A stretch of DNA of 43,194 nucleotides, taken from the NCBI GenBank assembly GCA_938022205.1, contig CALIEB010000031.1, forward strand, positions 1 to 43,194, in the 5' to 3' direction. The translations under genes and the position numbers were made by a program. Below the pieces are notes generated by a model, which was not told the origin of the DNA, searched no databases, and was given only the letters and a program-made list of their open reading frames with translations. The DNA comes from an uncultured Anaerolineae bacterium (GTDB lineage: Bacteria > Chloroflexota > Anaerolineae > Aggregatilineales > Phototrophicaceae). This document shows, in pieces, positions 1 through 8,652 of this stretch (position 1 is its first letter; every line of letters starts with the position of its first letter).

Positions 1-1
1 C

Positions 2-865
2 GTCGGCATCGAAGAAGGGCAGCTCTTCCCGCTCACCGTCAACTTTGACGGCGCATCCGACCTCATCGTCACAGCGGTCGGCAGCATGATGCCCATCACC
101 ACCACCACCGTCTTCGAGAACGAAGCCATCCGCATCAGCAACGCTTGGGTGCGTCCCGTCGCCGCCCCCGCCGGCATGGATGACCACGACCACAGCCACA
201 GTGACATAGAAATCATGGAACACGCGCACGAGGGCGCGAACTACGTCGGCTACTTGGGCGTGACCACCGACTGTGGCATGGGTGAGCATGACCACGCGCA
301 CGAGGGTGATGCGCACGACCACGCGCACGGCGAATGCGACCCGCACGTTTGGACTGACCCAATGAACGTGAAGGTATGGGCGCGCAACATCGCCCGCGCG
401 TTCGCTGAGAAAGACCCCGCGCACGCCAGCGTTTACATGGCAAACGCCGGTGCCTACATCGAGCAGCTCAGCGCGCTGAACGAAGAGGTCAAGCAAATCT
501 TGTCGGTCGTCCCGCAAGAAAAGCGCGTCCTCATCAGCAACCATGAGTTCTTGGCGTACTTCGCCGTCCACTACGGCTTTGAGGTAGCGGGCGTAGTCAT
601 TGGCGGCGGCACGACGCTCGCCAGCCCCGACCCGCAAAGCATCGCCATGCTGGCGCAAACGATGAAAGAGCGCGGCGTGAACGTCATCTTTGCAGAAGTC
701 AGCAGCCCCACCCGCCTCGCCGAAGCCCTAGCGGCGGAAGTCGGCGGTGATGTAAAGGTCGTCACGCTGTACTCGGGCAGCCTAAGCGACCAGCCGCCCG
801 CCGACACCTACATCGGCTACGTGCGCGCCAACGCGCAAGCCATCGCCGCTGCTTTAGGCAACTAA
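2..865 (+). CDS. PCuAC-like / ZnuA-like metal-binding protein, 5' truncated
   Basis: The reading frame is open to the left edge, so the first ATG at 86 is unlikely to be the real start. The last ~180 residues are a convincing ZnuA/TroA (cluster A-I) zinc-binding protein C-terminal half: a His/Asp-rich loop, then CDPHVWTDP, ISNHEFLAYFA, and the FAEVSSPTRLAEALAAE helix, ending like a solute-binding protein. The part before the His-rich loop does not look like the ZnuA N-lobe. The segments LFPLTVNFDGASDLIVTA and IRISNAWVRPVAAPAGM instead resemble the end and the start of PCuAC copper-chaperone domains. The expected role is periplasmic or surface metal capture. The N-lobe that should supply the first zinc ligand seems to be missing, so the gene may be a fusion, an internal deletion or an assembly chimera. 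The C-terminal call is firm; the PCuAC call is tentative. Confidence 0.7.
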   Translation, partial: VGIEEGQLFPLTVNFDGASDLIVTAVGSMMPITTTTVFENEAIRISNAWVRPVAAPAGMDDHDHSHSDIEIMEHAHEGANYVGYLGVTTDCGMGEHDHAHEGDAHDHAHGECDPHVWTDPMNVKVWARNIARAFAEKDPAHASVYMANAGAYIEQLSALNEEVKQILSVVPQEKRVLISNHEFLAYFAVHYGFEVAGVVIGGGTTLASPDPQSIAMLAQTMKERGVNVIFAEVSSPTRLAEALAAEVGGDVKVVTLYSGSLSDQPPADTYIGYVRANAQAIAAALGN

Positions 866-876
866 GCCACGCCACG

Positions 877-911
877 ACAGGGCGCACCTATAACAGGCGC
901 GCCCTGTTTTT
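877..911 (+). terminator. intrinsic terminator after the ZnuA-like gene
   Basis: The arms ACAGGGCGC (877-885) and GCGCCCTGT (899-907) are perfectly complementary and are followed by a run of T. It lies just after the stop codon at 865 and ends the plus-strand transcript ahead of the convergent reductase gene. Confidence 0.75.
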
Positions 912-937
912 CGCGCCCAAGCTGGCGCACCGCGCGC

Positions 938-1936
938 CTACTCAAACGCCACAACAACTTTGCCCACGTTCGCGCCACTATACATGTACTCAATCGCGTC
1001 AATCGCGCCCGCCACGCCCTTAAAGGGTTGTGGATCGACCGCTGCGACGAGCTTGCCCTCCGCCAGCAAGCCCAGCAGACGGCTGGCGTGTTCTTGCGCG
1101 TACCTGAAAAAGTGCATCAGCCAGAAGCCGCGCACCGATGCTGACTTGTTCAGCAGCAAATAGCTATCGCGCACGCGGGTCACCGGCTGCGGTCCGCTGG
1201 CATATTCGCTGATTGCGCCGATGACAATCAGCCGCCCACGCACCGCCAAATGCTTGAGCGCGAGGTCATACTGTTCGCCGCCAACGCTCTCAAACACGAT
1301 GTCCAGCCCTTTCGGGTACTCCTGCTTTAGCACGTCGCGCAGGCTTTCAGCCTTGTAGTTTATCGGACGGTCACAGCCAAGCGACTTGAGAAAGTCGACT
1401 TTGTCCGCACTGCCGCACGTGCCAATGACATGGTTGCCCGCTAGCTTGGCAAGCTGCACGGCAAAGTTGCCCGTGCCACCCGCCGCCGCTGTCACCAGCA
1501 CCGTCTCATTGCTGGTCATCTCGCCGACTTTTTCCAACGCGAGCGAGGCGGTCAAGCCTGACACGCCCACCGTGACCGCCTCCGCATTGGCGGCAGGCAC
1601 GCGAATGGCGCGGTTGGCAGGCAGCGTGAAATACTCGCGGTAGCCGCCGCCAATGGCAAAAACTGCGTCGCCTTCGCGGTAGTCCGTCACACCTTCGCCC
1701 ACCGCCGCGACAACCCCGACGCTCTCCGCGCCCATGTCGTAAGGTGGCGGTGTCGGCGCAAGGTAACGTCCCGCCGCCATAAGATAATCCGCCGCGTTCA
1801 CACCGCTAAAGCGCGTCTTGACCAACAGCTCGCCCGCTTGTGGCGGCGTAAGCGTGACCTCTTGCACCTCGACAGCTTCGCGCAGGTTGTCGCTGCTGCG
1901 CACCGCCACGAGCTTTTGATACGTTTTCGGAAGCAT
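938..1936 (-). CDS. zinc-free medium-chain quinone/NADPH reductase (ZADH2-like)
   Basis: This is a 332-residue medium-chain dehydrogenase/reductase. The N-terminal GroES-like domain carries GVNAADYLMAAGRY and the Rossmann domain carries AAAGGTGNFAVQLAKLAG (about 150-167). The catalytic and structural zinc Cys clusters of alcohol dehydrogenases are absent, which places it with quinone oxidoreductases and prostaglandin/enone reductases that reduce activated double bonds or quinones with NADPH in the cytoplasm. The start is the ATG at 1936, with an A/G-rich stretch (AAGAAAGG) upstream. It is transcribed alone, divergently from the M16 peptidase operon. The substrate cannot be read from sequence. 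Confidence 0.85.
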   Translation of the reverse strand: MLPKTYQKLVAVRSSDNLREAVEVQEVTLTPPQAGELLVKTRFSGVNAADYLMAAGRYLAPTPPPYDMGAESVGVVAAVGEGVTDYREGDAVFAIGGGYREYFTLPANRAIRVPAANAEAVTVGVSGLTASLALEKVGEMTSNETVLVTAAAGGTGNFAVQLAKLAGNHVIGTCGSADKVDFLKSLGCDRPINYKAESLRDVLKQEYPKGLDIVFESVGGEQYDLALKHLAVRGRLIVIGAISEYASGPQPVTRVRDSYLLLNKSASVRGFWLMHFFRYAQEHASRLLGLLAEGKLVAAVDPQPFKGVAGAIDAIEYMYSGANVGKVVVAFE

Positions 1937-2044
1937 GAGAAAACCTTTCTTAGCCTATGCCGTGTCAGGCTTTATCATACCTAAACCACAGGCTTTTGGC
2001 AGCACGTTTTCGCACGTTTGCCGCCTTCGTACCCCTTGGTTTTG

Positions 2045-2053
2045 TGCTATACT
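2045..2053 (+). promoter_or_regulatory. extended -10 promoter element for the M16 operon
   Basis: TGCTATACT has the TGn extension plus a -10-like hexamer, 65 bases before the peptidase start. No good -35 box is visible at 17-18 bases. The same TGCTAT core recurs upstream of other genes in this window. Confidence 0.4.
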
Positions 2054-2117
2054 TCTTGGCAACGCATCCCTCTCACCATTTATCTGCACACCATTGTAAA
2101 GACTTTAGAAAAGGCTC

Positions 2118-3374
2118 ATGACAACATCGATTCATACCCTTGCCAATGGCTTAACGGTCATTCTCAAAGAAGTACACCACGCGCCCCTCGTCAGCCACTG
2201 GGTCGCCTATCGCATCGGCAGCCGCAACGAACGCAGCGGACAGACGGGCATCTCGCACTGGGTCGAACACATGATGTTCAAAGGCACTGACAAGTTCCCC
2301 GCTGGCATGCTCGACCACGCCATCGACCGCGTCGGCGGACAGTGGAACGCCTTCACGTCAATGGATTACACCATGTACTTTGAGACGCTGCCCGTCGACC
2401 AGCTTACGCTCGCGCTGGAAGCCGAAGCCGACCGCATGGTCAACGCGCTGTTCGACCCCGAAGAAGTAGAATCCGAGCGCACCGTGATTATCAGCGAGCG
2501 GCAAGGCATCGAAAATCGCCCCACGTTCTGGCTCGGCGAGCAAATGCGCGCCACAGCGTTCCACGTGCATGGCTACCATCACGAGATTATCGGCGACCTT
2601 GCCGACCTGCACACCATCACCCGCGACGACCTGTACGCGCACTATCAAACGCACTACGCGCCGTCAAACGCCACGCTCATCTTGGTAGGCGCGTTCGACA
2701 CAGCACAAATTCTGCCGCAAATTGAAGCGTTGTACGGCACACTGCCCTCCCGTCCCCAGCCCAAACTCTTCGTGCGCCCCGAGCCACCCCAGCTCGGCGA
2801 ACGCCGCGTCGTCGTCGAGCGACCCGGCAAGACTGCCTTCGTGCGCGCTGCCTACAAAACTCCGCCCGCTACCCATCCCGACTGGTTCAAGTTGGAACTG
2901 CTGGACAGCGTGCTAAGCGGCACAAACGGACTAGACAACAAAAGCAGCCGCCTCTATCAAGCACTCGTACAAAGCGGCTTGGCGGCTAATGTCAGCGGCG
3001 GCTTGCAAAACACGGTCGACCCCTTTTTGTACACGCTTTCTGTCACGCTTAACGACGGCGTGAAGCACGAAGATGCCGAGCGCGCACTGCTGACAGAGTT
3101 AGAGCGCGTGCAGCAAGAGGGTATCAGCGAGGCGGAACTGGCGAAAGCCAAAAAGCAAGCGCGGGCAGTCTTCGCCTACGCGCAAGAGAGCGTTACGGAG
3201 CAAGCGCACGCGCTAGCGGAGTCCGCCATTTTAGGCGAGCTAGACTGGGCAGACCGCTACACCGAACGCCTCGAAGCAGTGACTTTAGCAGACGTGCAAG
3301 CCGCCGCGCAGCAGTACCTTGTGCCGCGACAGCGCACGGTGGGTTGGCTTATTCCTACAGGCTCGGAGGCATAG
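2118..3374 (+). CDS. M16 family zinc metallopeptidase, catalytic subunit
   Basis: This is a 418-residue member of the pitrilysin/MPP family (M16). The inverted zinc motif HWVEH lies at 47-51, and the third ligand is expected at Glu127 (SERTVIISE), the usual ~76 residues after the motif. The two-lobed M16 layout is complete, ending with a C-terminal inactive domain. No signal peptide is seen, so it is probably cytoplasmic. The ATG is preceded by AAAAGG. It is the first gene of a tight operon with an M16 homologue lacking the zinc site (3 bases between genes). This fits the known arrangement in which bacterial M16B proteases work as heterodimers of active and inactive chains that degrade peptides. 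The physiological substrate is unknown. Confidence 0.93.
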   Translation: MTTSIHTLANGLTVILKEVHHAPLVSHWVAYRIGSRNERSGQTGISHWVEHMMFKGTDKFPAGMLDHAIDRVGGQWNAFTSMDYTMYFETLPVDQLTLALEAEADRMVNALFDPEEVESERTVIISERQGIENRPTFWLGEQMRATAFHVHGYHHEIIGDLADLHTITRDDLYAHYQTHYAPSNATLILVGAFDTAQILPQIEALYGTLPSRPQPKLFVRPEPPQLGERRVVVERPGKTAFVRAAYKTPPATHPDWFKLELLDSVLSGTNGLDNKSSRLYQALVQSGLAANVSGGLQNTVDPFLYTLSVTLNDGVKHEDAERALLTELERVQQEGISEAELAKAKKQARAVFAYAQESVTEQAHALAESAILGELDWADRYTERLEAVTLADVQAAAQQYLVPRQRTVGWLIPTGSEA

Positions 3375-3377
3375 CAC

Positions 3378-4661
3378 ATGGCGCACGCCACATTTGACAT
3401 TCCCTCATCGCAGAACATCACGCGCACAACGCTTGCCAACGGCATCACGCTGTTAGTCTACGAGAATTGGAGCGCGCAGTCGGTCAACCTGTACGGCACG
3501 CTGCAGGCGGGCAAGCTCTACGAAGCCCCTGACACGCCGGAACTTGCCAGCATGACCGCCACCATGCTCATGCGCGGCACGCAAACCCACGACTTTACCG
3601 CGCTACACGAGGCACTCGAGAGCATTGGCGCAGACCTTGAGCTGACCGCCAGCGTGCATAACGTGGTCATCACGGGCAAAGCACTAGCGGAAGATTTGCA
3701 AGTGCTGCTCACGCTGCTCAGCGACATGCTGCGCGCGCCCACCTTCCCAGAAGTTTGGCTTACCCAGCTGAAAGCACAACTGCAGACAAGCATCAACTAC
3801 GCCCTGCAAGACACGCGCTACATGGCAGAGCGCACCTTCCGCGACGCGCTCTACCCACCCACGCACCCGCAGCACAGCCCACTAGACCGCACGCTCGCCT
3901 ATTTGCCGCAGGTAACACGCGAGGACTTGCAAGCCTTTCACGCCCGTTGCTACGGCGCGCAAGGCATGATTTTGGCGATTGTCGGCGCGGTCAAGACACA
4001 GGAAGCGGTCGCGCTGGTCGAGCGCACGCTGGGGGATTGGCATAACCCCGCGCAAGACGCGCCCCGCGTTGCGCCGGTCGTGACTCCGCCTGAAACCACG
4101 CGCCGCCTGTTTACGCCTATCGCGGGCAAGACGCAAAACGACATCAGCATGGGAACGTTGGGCCCCACGCGACGCGACCCTGCCTATACCGCGTGCATGC
4201 TGGCGAACAGCATTCTCGGGGAATTCGGCATGATGGGGCGCGTGGGGCATGTTATCCGCGAGGAGGCAGGCATGGCATATTATGCCTACACGCGCCTCGA
4301 GGGGGGCGAATCGCAAGGCACGTGGCAGCTTAACGCCGGCGTTGCCCCGCACAACGTCGACCAAGCTATCACGCTTGCCCGCGATGAGTTCGCACGCCTG
4401 ACGCAAGAGCTGGTCGACGAGGAGGAGCTGGCAGACAACCAGTCATACTTTGTCGGGCGGCTGCCGCTGCGGCTGGAAAACAACAACGGCATCGCGTCGG
4501 TCTTAGAGGCAATGGAACGCTACGGCTTGGGGCTGGATTACTTGCGCGACTACCGCGACATCATTTACAGCGTGACCCGCGAGGACGTTCGCGCCGCTGC
4601 CCAGATGTACCTTAACCCCGACGCGCTCATCATCAGCGTGGCAGGCAGCGAAGGAGCGTAG
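3378..4661 (+). CDS. M16 family protein, non-catalytic subunit
   Basis: This 427-residue M16-fold protein starts 3 bases after the catalytic subunit, with a GGAGG ribosome-binding site inside the end of that gene. Where the zinc motif should be it reads ELASMTATMLMRGT, so the His/Glu ligands are lost and it cannot bind the catalytic zinc. The C-terminal half keeps the Arg/Tyr-bearing segment GMAYYAYTRLEGG that in M16 partners helps hold the substrate. By family precedent it should pair with the upstream protein to form the peptide chamber. The third gene of the operon follows with the same TAGCACATG junction. Confidence 0.9.
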   Translation: MAHATFDIPSSQNITRTTLANGITLLVYENWSAQSVNLYGTLQAGKLYEAPDTPELASMTATMLMRGTQTHDFTALHEALESIGADLELTASVHNVVITGKALAEDLQVLLTLLSDMLRAPTFPEVWLTQLKAQLQTSINYALQDTRYMAERTFRDALYPPTHPQHSPLDRTLAYLPQVTREDLQAFHARCYGAQGMILAIVGAVKTQEAVALVERTLGDWHNPAQDAPRVAPVVTPPETTRRLFTPIAGKTQNDISMGTLGPTRRDPAYTACMLANSILGEFGMMGRVGHVIREEAGMAYYAYTRLEGGESQGTWQLNAGVAPHNVDQAITLARDEFARLTQELVDEEELADNQSYFVGRLPLRLENNNGIASVLEAMERYGLGLDYLRDYRDIIYSVTREDVRAAAQMYLNPDALIISVAGSEGA

Positions 4662-4664
4662 CAC

Positions 4665-6059
4665 ATGCGCACGCGAGGCACGTTTCTGCTGTTAGCCGCG
4701 TTGTTGTGGGTACTGTCTGTCGCAGCACAAACGAACACGCCGCTGATGACGGTCGTCAACGGCACGCTCTACTACTTGGAGCTGCAGTTTTTGCCTTACA
4801 GCGCGTGCCAACCCGATGAACGCATTGAAGCCCTGCCGGTGATGTCGCCTGACAACACCTTTTTCGCGTTCACAACCGAGCCGCGCTTCGTGCGCGAAGC
4901 CATTGAGCGCGAGGGCGGCATCGGCGGCGGACAGCTGCCTAACAACGTGTGGCTGTGCGACCACGCCGCGCAGCGGCTGCGTTTGCTCGGTGGACAGCCT
5001 AACAACCCCGCCTTTTTCAACAACGGCAGCGAGCCAACCATCGCGCGCTCGCAGCCCACGTGGTCGCCTGACGGCACAAGCGTGGCGTGGGTGGAAATGC
5101 TTGGTGACAGCAGCTACCAACTGGCTATCTACCACACGCCCAGCACAAGCATGGTGCGCTTCCCCCTGTTGAACTATCCGCCCCAGTACGGCGTGCCTGT
5201 TGCGCCGGATGTGACATGGACAAGCGAGGGGCTGGCGGTCTACAGCGTCAGCTCGCCCGACTTGGTGCAACTTAACGAGGCACTCGCGTTGTATACGCCT
5301 AACGGTGCGTTCATCACGCTTACGCCGCTGCACAGCGTGACCGACCCCGCGCAAGACTTCGTGCTAGAGCGTCTGATTGCCCGCGTGGGGCTGCGTGACT
5401 ACGCGCTAGTGTACCTCAGCCGCAGCGGCTGGCAGCTCATCGACCTGACGACCGGCGCACAAACGCCTGCCACTGCCGCCGTGCTGCGCGTGGCACAGGG
5501 CGCGCCGCGCGATAACGCGCTGGTCTATGACCTTACCGACCCCAGCGAACCCACCTATGCGACGCTGGCGGCGGGACGCAGCGGCAGAGGCGACCGCTTT
5601 ATCGGGTTGAGCCAACAGCGCATCGCGCTTTCGCCCGATGGCTATCAGGTGGCATTGATGGACGACGCGGTGCAGCTTTGGGACGCGGGCGAATACGGGG
5701 AAATTGTCGGCACGCGCGGCTTGCGCGACCTGTTCACGGCGGGGGTGGTGTGGGGCGCGACGCGCTGGGAGCTAGACCAGCTGCTGCCACCGCCGCGCTG
5801 TGCGGGCGCGCTGCCTTCAACGCTGCGCGCGGGTGAGCGCGCGTGGGTCATCCCCAACACCAGCGCGAACAACGTGCGCAGCGTGCCAAGCCCAAGCGGC
5901 GCGCTGCTAGGGCAACTGCCACCCGCCGAGCCTTTCGAGATTCTGGCTGGTCCCGTGTGCGCCGAAGGGCGGGCATGGTATTTGGTGACCAACGCCCGCC
6001 TCATGGGCTGGACAGCGCAAGGCGATGCCAGCAGCAATTACATCGAGCGCGCGCCTTAG
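4665..6059 (+). CDS. secreted WD40-like beta-propeller protein with C-terminal SH3 domain
   Basis: This 464-residue protein has a Sec signal peptide (MRTRGTFLLLAALLWVLSVAAQ). Propeller-type repeats of the PD40/TolB style follow (WSPDGTSVAWVEM, ALSPDGYQVALMDD). The last ~70 residues form a bacterial SH3 domain containing NVRSVPSPSGALLGQLPPAEPF, the usual NVR-x-P-G-like turn. It is probably exported and held at the cell wall through the SH3 domain. It is the third gene of the M16 operon (3-base gap, AAGGAG site), but whether it works with the proteases is inference. A similar protein is encoded at 11129-12694. Its stop codon overlaps the pyrH stop on the other strand (TTAG). Confidence 0.8.
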   Translation: MRTRGTFLLLAALLWVLSVAAQTNTPLMTVVNGTLYYLELQFLPYSACQPDERIEALPVMSPDNTFFAFTTEPRFVREAIEREGGIGGGQLPNNVWLCDHAAQRLRLLGGQPNNPAFFNNGSEPTIARSQPTWSPDGTSVAWVEMLGDSSYQLAIYHTPSTSMVRFPLLNYPPQYGVPVAPDVTWTSEGLAVYSVSSPDLVQLNEALALYTPNGAFITLTPLHSVTDPAQDFVLERLIARVGLRDYALVYLSRSGWQLIDLTTGAQTPATAAVLRVAQGAPRDNALVYDLTDPSEPTYATLAAGRSGRGDRFIGLSQQRIALSPDGYQVALMDDAVQLWDAGEYGEIVGTRGLRDLFTAGVVWGATRWELDQLLPPPRCAGALPSTLRAGERAWVIPNTSANNVRSVPSPSGALLGQLPPAEPFEILAGPVCAEGRAWYLVTNARLMGWTAQGDASSNYIERAP

Positions 6060-6784
6060 GACGACGTTATCAGCGTGCCAACGCTGCTGTCGCCACAAAT
6101 GCCGCGCAACAAGTCCTCGCCGTGCCAAAAGTCCAGCACAAGAATGGGGATGTTGTTCTCTTGGCAGATTGTAAAGGCGGTCATGTCCATGACGTTCAAG
6201 TGCGCCTCTAGCACCTGCTGGAAGGTCAGCTTATCGTAGCGCACCGCGTCGCCATGTTTCTTGGGGTCTTTGTCGTAAACGCCGTTGACTTTGGTGGCTT
6301 TAATCAGGATGTCCGCCTCAATTTCGCTGGCGCGTAACGCCGCCGCTGAATCAGTCGTGAAGAAGGGGTTGCCCGTGCCACCCGCTAAGATGACGACGCG
6401 CCCGCGCTCAAGGTGGCGAATGGCACGCAAGCGGATGTAAGGCTCGGCGACGGCGTTCATCTCAATCGCCGTTTGCACGCGAGTTTCCACTTGGTTGCGC
6501 TCGAGCGCGTCGCGCAGTGCCAGCCCGTTCATCACAGTGGCAATCATGCCCATGTGGTCGGCGGTGCTTCTGTCCATGCCGCGCTTCTGCCCAATTTCAC
6601 CACGCCAGAGATTACCACCGCCAATGACCACCGCCACCTGCACATCTAGGTGGCGAATTGCCTTGATTTTGCGGGCGATAAAATCTGCCGCATCAGGGTC
6701 GATACCATAGTCGCCCTGTTTAGCGAGTGCTTCACCGCTTAGTTTAAGCAAAACACGCTGGTATACCGCTTTTGCTATTGTCAT
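6056..6784 (-). CDS. pyrH: UMP kinase
   Basis: UMP kinase phosphorylates UMP to UDP with ATP in pyrimidine nucleotide synthesis; the bacterial enzyme is a hexamer of the amino-acid kinase fold. The 242-residue length is typical. The motifs are LLKLSGEALAKQGDYGID near the N-terminus, VVIGGGNLWRG, AGGTGNPFFTTDSAAALRA (nucleotide site) and ATKVNGVYDKDPKK. The start is the ATG at 6784 with an AGAGAG-type site. It lies downstream of rpsB and tsf in the conserved order, but a strong terminator separates it from tsf. The usual next gene, frr, is absent; the neighbour is the convergent propeller gene. Confidence 0.97.
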   Translation of the reverse strand: MTIAKAVYQRVLLKLSGEALAKQGDYGIDPDAADFIARKIKAIRHLDVQVAVVIGGGNLWRGEIGQKRGMDRSTADHMGMIATVMNGLALRDALERNQVETRVQTAIEMNAVAEPYIRLRAIRHLERGRVVILAGGTGNPFFTTDSAAALRASEIEADILIKATKVNGVYDKDPKKHGDAVRYDKLTFQQVLEAHLNVMDMTAFTICQENNIPILVLDFWHGEDLLRGICGDSSVGTLITSS

Positions 6785-6814
6785 GGGGTCTCTCTTTCTC
6801 TGTGGTCATCAGGC

Positions 6815-6843
6815 AAAAAAAAGGACTAGCCAGCGGCTAATCC
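6815..6843 (-). terminator. intrinsic terminator between tsf and pyrH
   Basis: On the minus strand GGATTAGCC (6843-6835) pairs with GGCTAGTCC (6831-6823) through nine pairs, one of them G-T, across a 3-base loop, and is followed by eight T. It sits ~50 bases after the tsf stop and ~30 bases before pyrH, so pyrH must rely on read-through or a very short hidden promoter. Confidence 0.85.
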
Positions 6844-6891
6844 TCCAAGAATTACCAAATACAACCGCGCCGTGTGGGATGGCTGCGTTGC

Positions 6892-7518
6892 TTATTCATC
6901 CCCACCGTCTTGCTGCGTGTCTTCGCCCAACACGTAGCGGGCAAAGCGACGAATTTCGATGCTTTCGCCTACCTCCGCCACCGTTTCCTGTAAGAGCTGC
7001 TGGATGGTCTTCTTCTCGTCCTTGTAGAAGCTCTGCTCCATCAAACACATCTCTTCGAAGAACTTGTTCAAACGCCCTTCAGCGATTTGCGCGGCGCGCT
7101 CGGCAGGTTTGCCCTCTTCGATAGCGCGGGCAACTTGAATGGCACGCTCATGCTCAATCACTTCGGCGGGGATGTCCTCACGGCGCACGTACTGTGGCGC
7201 AAGGCTGATGATGTGTAGCGCAATGTCGCGAGCAAATGCGCGGAACGCCTCCGTGTTCGCCACAAAGTCCGTCTCGCAGTTCACCTCCACAATCACGCCC
7301 ATGCGCTTGTTAAAGTGCTGGTAGACCTCGATGACCCCTTCGTTCATCGTGCGCCCCGCGCCGAGCTTCTTGTTAGCTCTGGCGATGCCCTTCTCGCGCA
7401 GATAGTCAACTGCCTTTTGCATGTCCCCATTGGTCTCGGTCAACGCCTTCTTGCAGTCGAGCGGTCCCGCGCCGGTGGCTTCGCGCAGTTCCTTCACCAT
7501 CTTTGCCGTAATTTCCAC
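6892..7518 (-). CDS. tsf: translation elongation factor Ts
   Basis: EF-Ts exchanges GDP for GTP on EF-Tu. At 208 residues it is the short form, shorter than the enterobacterial protein (~280). The N-terminal UBA-like domain carries the signature [23 protein letters not shown], and the core carries [15 protein letters not shown] choose the GTG at 7518 because it gives the standard N-terminus (VEITAKMV) and follows a GAGGAGAG site by six bases; an ATG 12 codons upstream is open but gives an atypical extension. It lies 96 bases downstream of rpsB on the same strand, the classical pairing. Confidence 0.96.
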   Translation of the reverse strand: MEITAKMVKELREATGAGPLDCKKALTETNGDMQKAVDYLREKGIARANKKLGAGRTMNEGVIEVYQHFNKRMGVIVEVNCETDFVANTEAFRAFARDIALHIISLAPQYVRREDIPAEVIEHERAIQVARAIEEGKPAERAAQIAEGRLNKFFEEMCLMEQSFYKDEKKTIQQLLQETVAEVGESIEIRRFARYVLGEDTQQDGGDE

Positions 7519-7561
7519 GTTGTTCTCTCCTCGTTTGTCATCACGTGCGTTCAAAAGAAGA

Positions 7562-7588
7562 GCGTAGTCTCTTGTGTGAAAGCTACGC
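7562..7588 (-). other. weak stem-loop between rpsB and tsf
   Basis: GCGTAG and CTACGC form a six-pair stem with a 15-base loop, followed on the minus strand by TCTTCTTTT. It may act as a partial terminator or a processing site in the rpsB-tsf transcript. The stem is short, so confidence is low. Confidence 0.3.
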
Positions 7589-7614
7589 CCTGTCGTTACC
7601 GTTTAGTCGCTGGC

Positions 7615-8466
7615 TTATTCGTCGTCGTCGTCGAAGAGCTTAGCGTTGCGCAGCTTGCTCAAGGTCGACGCGCCGAGCAGCTCATCGTCGCTTGCGTCGT
7701 CGTCAATGTCGATGCGCCCGCTGCCGCGTGCCATCGCCAACACATCCTCTTCTTCGGCGGGTGTGTCGTCAATTTTACCGCGCATCTGCTGCCCTTCAAT
7801 CACCGCGTCTGCTAACGCCGACACCAGCAGACGAATTGAGCGCATCGCGTCGTCGTTGCCCGGAATGATGTAATCGACCACGTCCGGGTTGCTGTTGGTG
7901 TCCACAATACCTAACACGGGGATACCGCGCGCGTTTGCCTCTGCCACCGCAGTATCTTCGCGGTCAGTGTCCACGACAATCAGCAGCGCGGGCAAGTCGC
8001 GCATATTGCGCAAGCCACCCAGACGCAGCTGCAGCTTTTCTAGCTGGCGTTGGTTGAGCAAGGCTTCTTTCTTGGTCAGACGCTGCCAGTCGTCGCCCTT
8101 CTTCTGCTTTTCAAGGCGTTTCATCGTCTCGATGCTGCTGCGGATAGTCGCCCAGTTGGTGAGCGTGCCCGGCAGCCAGCGCACGTTGACGTAAGGCATG
8201 TTGCAGCGCGTCGCTTCGGTCTTGATGATTTCTTGCGACTGGCGTTTTGTGCCGACGAACAGCACGGTTTGCCCGTTGGCGACCATATCACGAATCATGT
8301 CGTGGTAGGCGTGCAAGTTCGCCAACGTCTGCTGGAGGTCGATGATGTGGATGCCATTGCGGGCGGTAAAGATAAACTCTGACATCTTCGGGTTCCACTT
8401 GTTGGTGCGATGCCCGAAGTGTACGCCTGTTTCTAGCAGGTCGCGCATTTTGACTTTTGACGGCAT
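7615..8466 (-). CDS. rpsB: 30S ribosomal protein S2
   Basis: This 283-residue S2 protein of the small ribosomal subunit has the motifs LLETGVHFGHRTNKWNPKM at the N-terminus, FVGTKRQSQEII, VNVRWLPGTLTNWATI and LLIVVDTDREDTAVAEANARGIPVLGIVDTNSNPD. The C-terminus has an acidic tail of ~50 residues (many Asp/Glu, ending DDDDE) beyond the conserved core. The ATG at 8466 follows an AAGGAGC site. The ~60-base leader upstream contains a small TGTGT/ACACA stem; autoregulation of rpsB by its leader is known in other bacteria but is not demonstrated by this sequence. Confidence 0.98.
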   Translation of the reverse strand: MPSKVKMRDLLETGVHFGHRTNKWNPKMSEFIFTARNGIHIIDLQQTLANLHAYHDMIRDMVANGQTVLFVGTKRQSQEIIKTEATRCNMPYVNVRWLPGTLTNWATIRSSIETMKRLEKQKKGDDWQRLTKKEALLNQRQLEKLQLRLGGLRNMRDLPALLIVVDTDREDTAVAEANARGIPVLGIVDTNSNPDVVDYIIPGNDDAMRSIRLLVSALADAVIEGQQMRGKIDDTPAEEEDVLAMARGSGRIDIDDDASDDELLGASTLSKLRNAKLFDDDDE

Positions 8467-8533
8467 GAAAAGCTCCTTAGGTTGGTGTTTGTGCTTCCAC
8501 TGTGTTCATCCCCACACAAATAATCCCCTTCTT

Positions 8534-8560
8534 ATTCTAAGGAGGACAACACCTGCGCAA
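8534..8560 (-). promoter_or_regulatory. candidate rpsB-tsf promoter
   Basis: On the minus strand TTGCGC (8560-8555) and TAGAAT (8539-8534) are separated by 15 bases, 68 bases or more upstream of the rpsB start. The same two boxes with the same spacing, and an identical TTAGAATAAGAAG run, occur upstream of the protease gene at 17103. The spacing is short for sigma-A, so this is tentative. Confidence 0.4.
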
Positions 8561-8617
8561 GTCCCACAGTGTGCGAATCAATGAATTGGGCGAAAACCCG
8601 AAGGCGTATCGTAACAT

Positions 8618-8646
8618 AAAACGCCCCGTCGGCATAGGGGCGTTTT
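8618..8646 (-). terminator. intrinsic terminator after rel
   Basis: AAAACGCCCC (8618-8627) and GGGGCGTTTT (8637-8646) form a perfect 10-pair stem. It lies 6 bases after the rel stop codon and separates rel from the rpsB promoter. It is symmetrical and could work in both directions. Confidence 0.85.
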
Positions 8647-8652
8647 GTCGTT

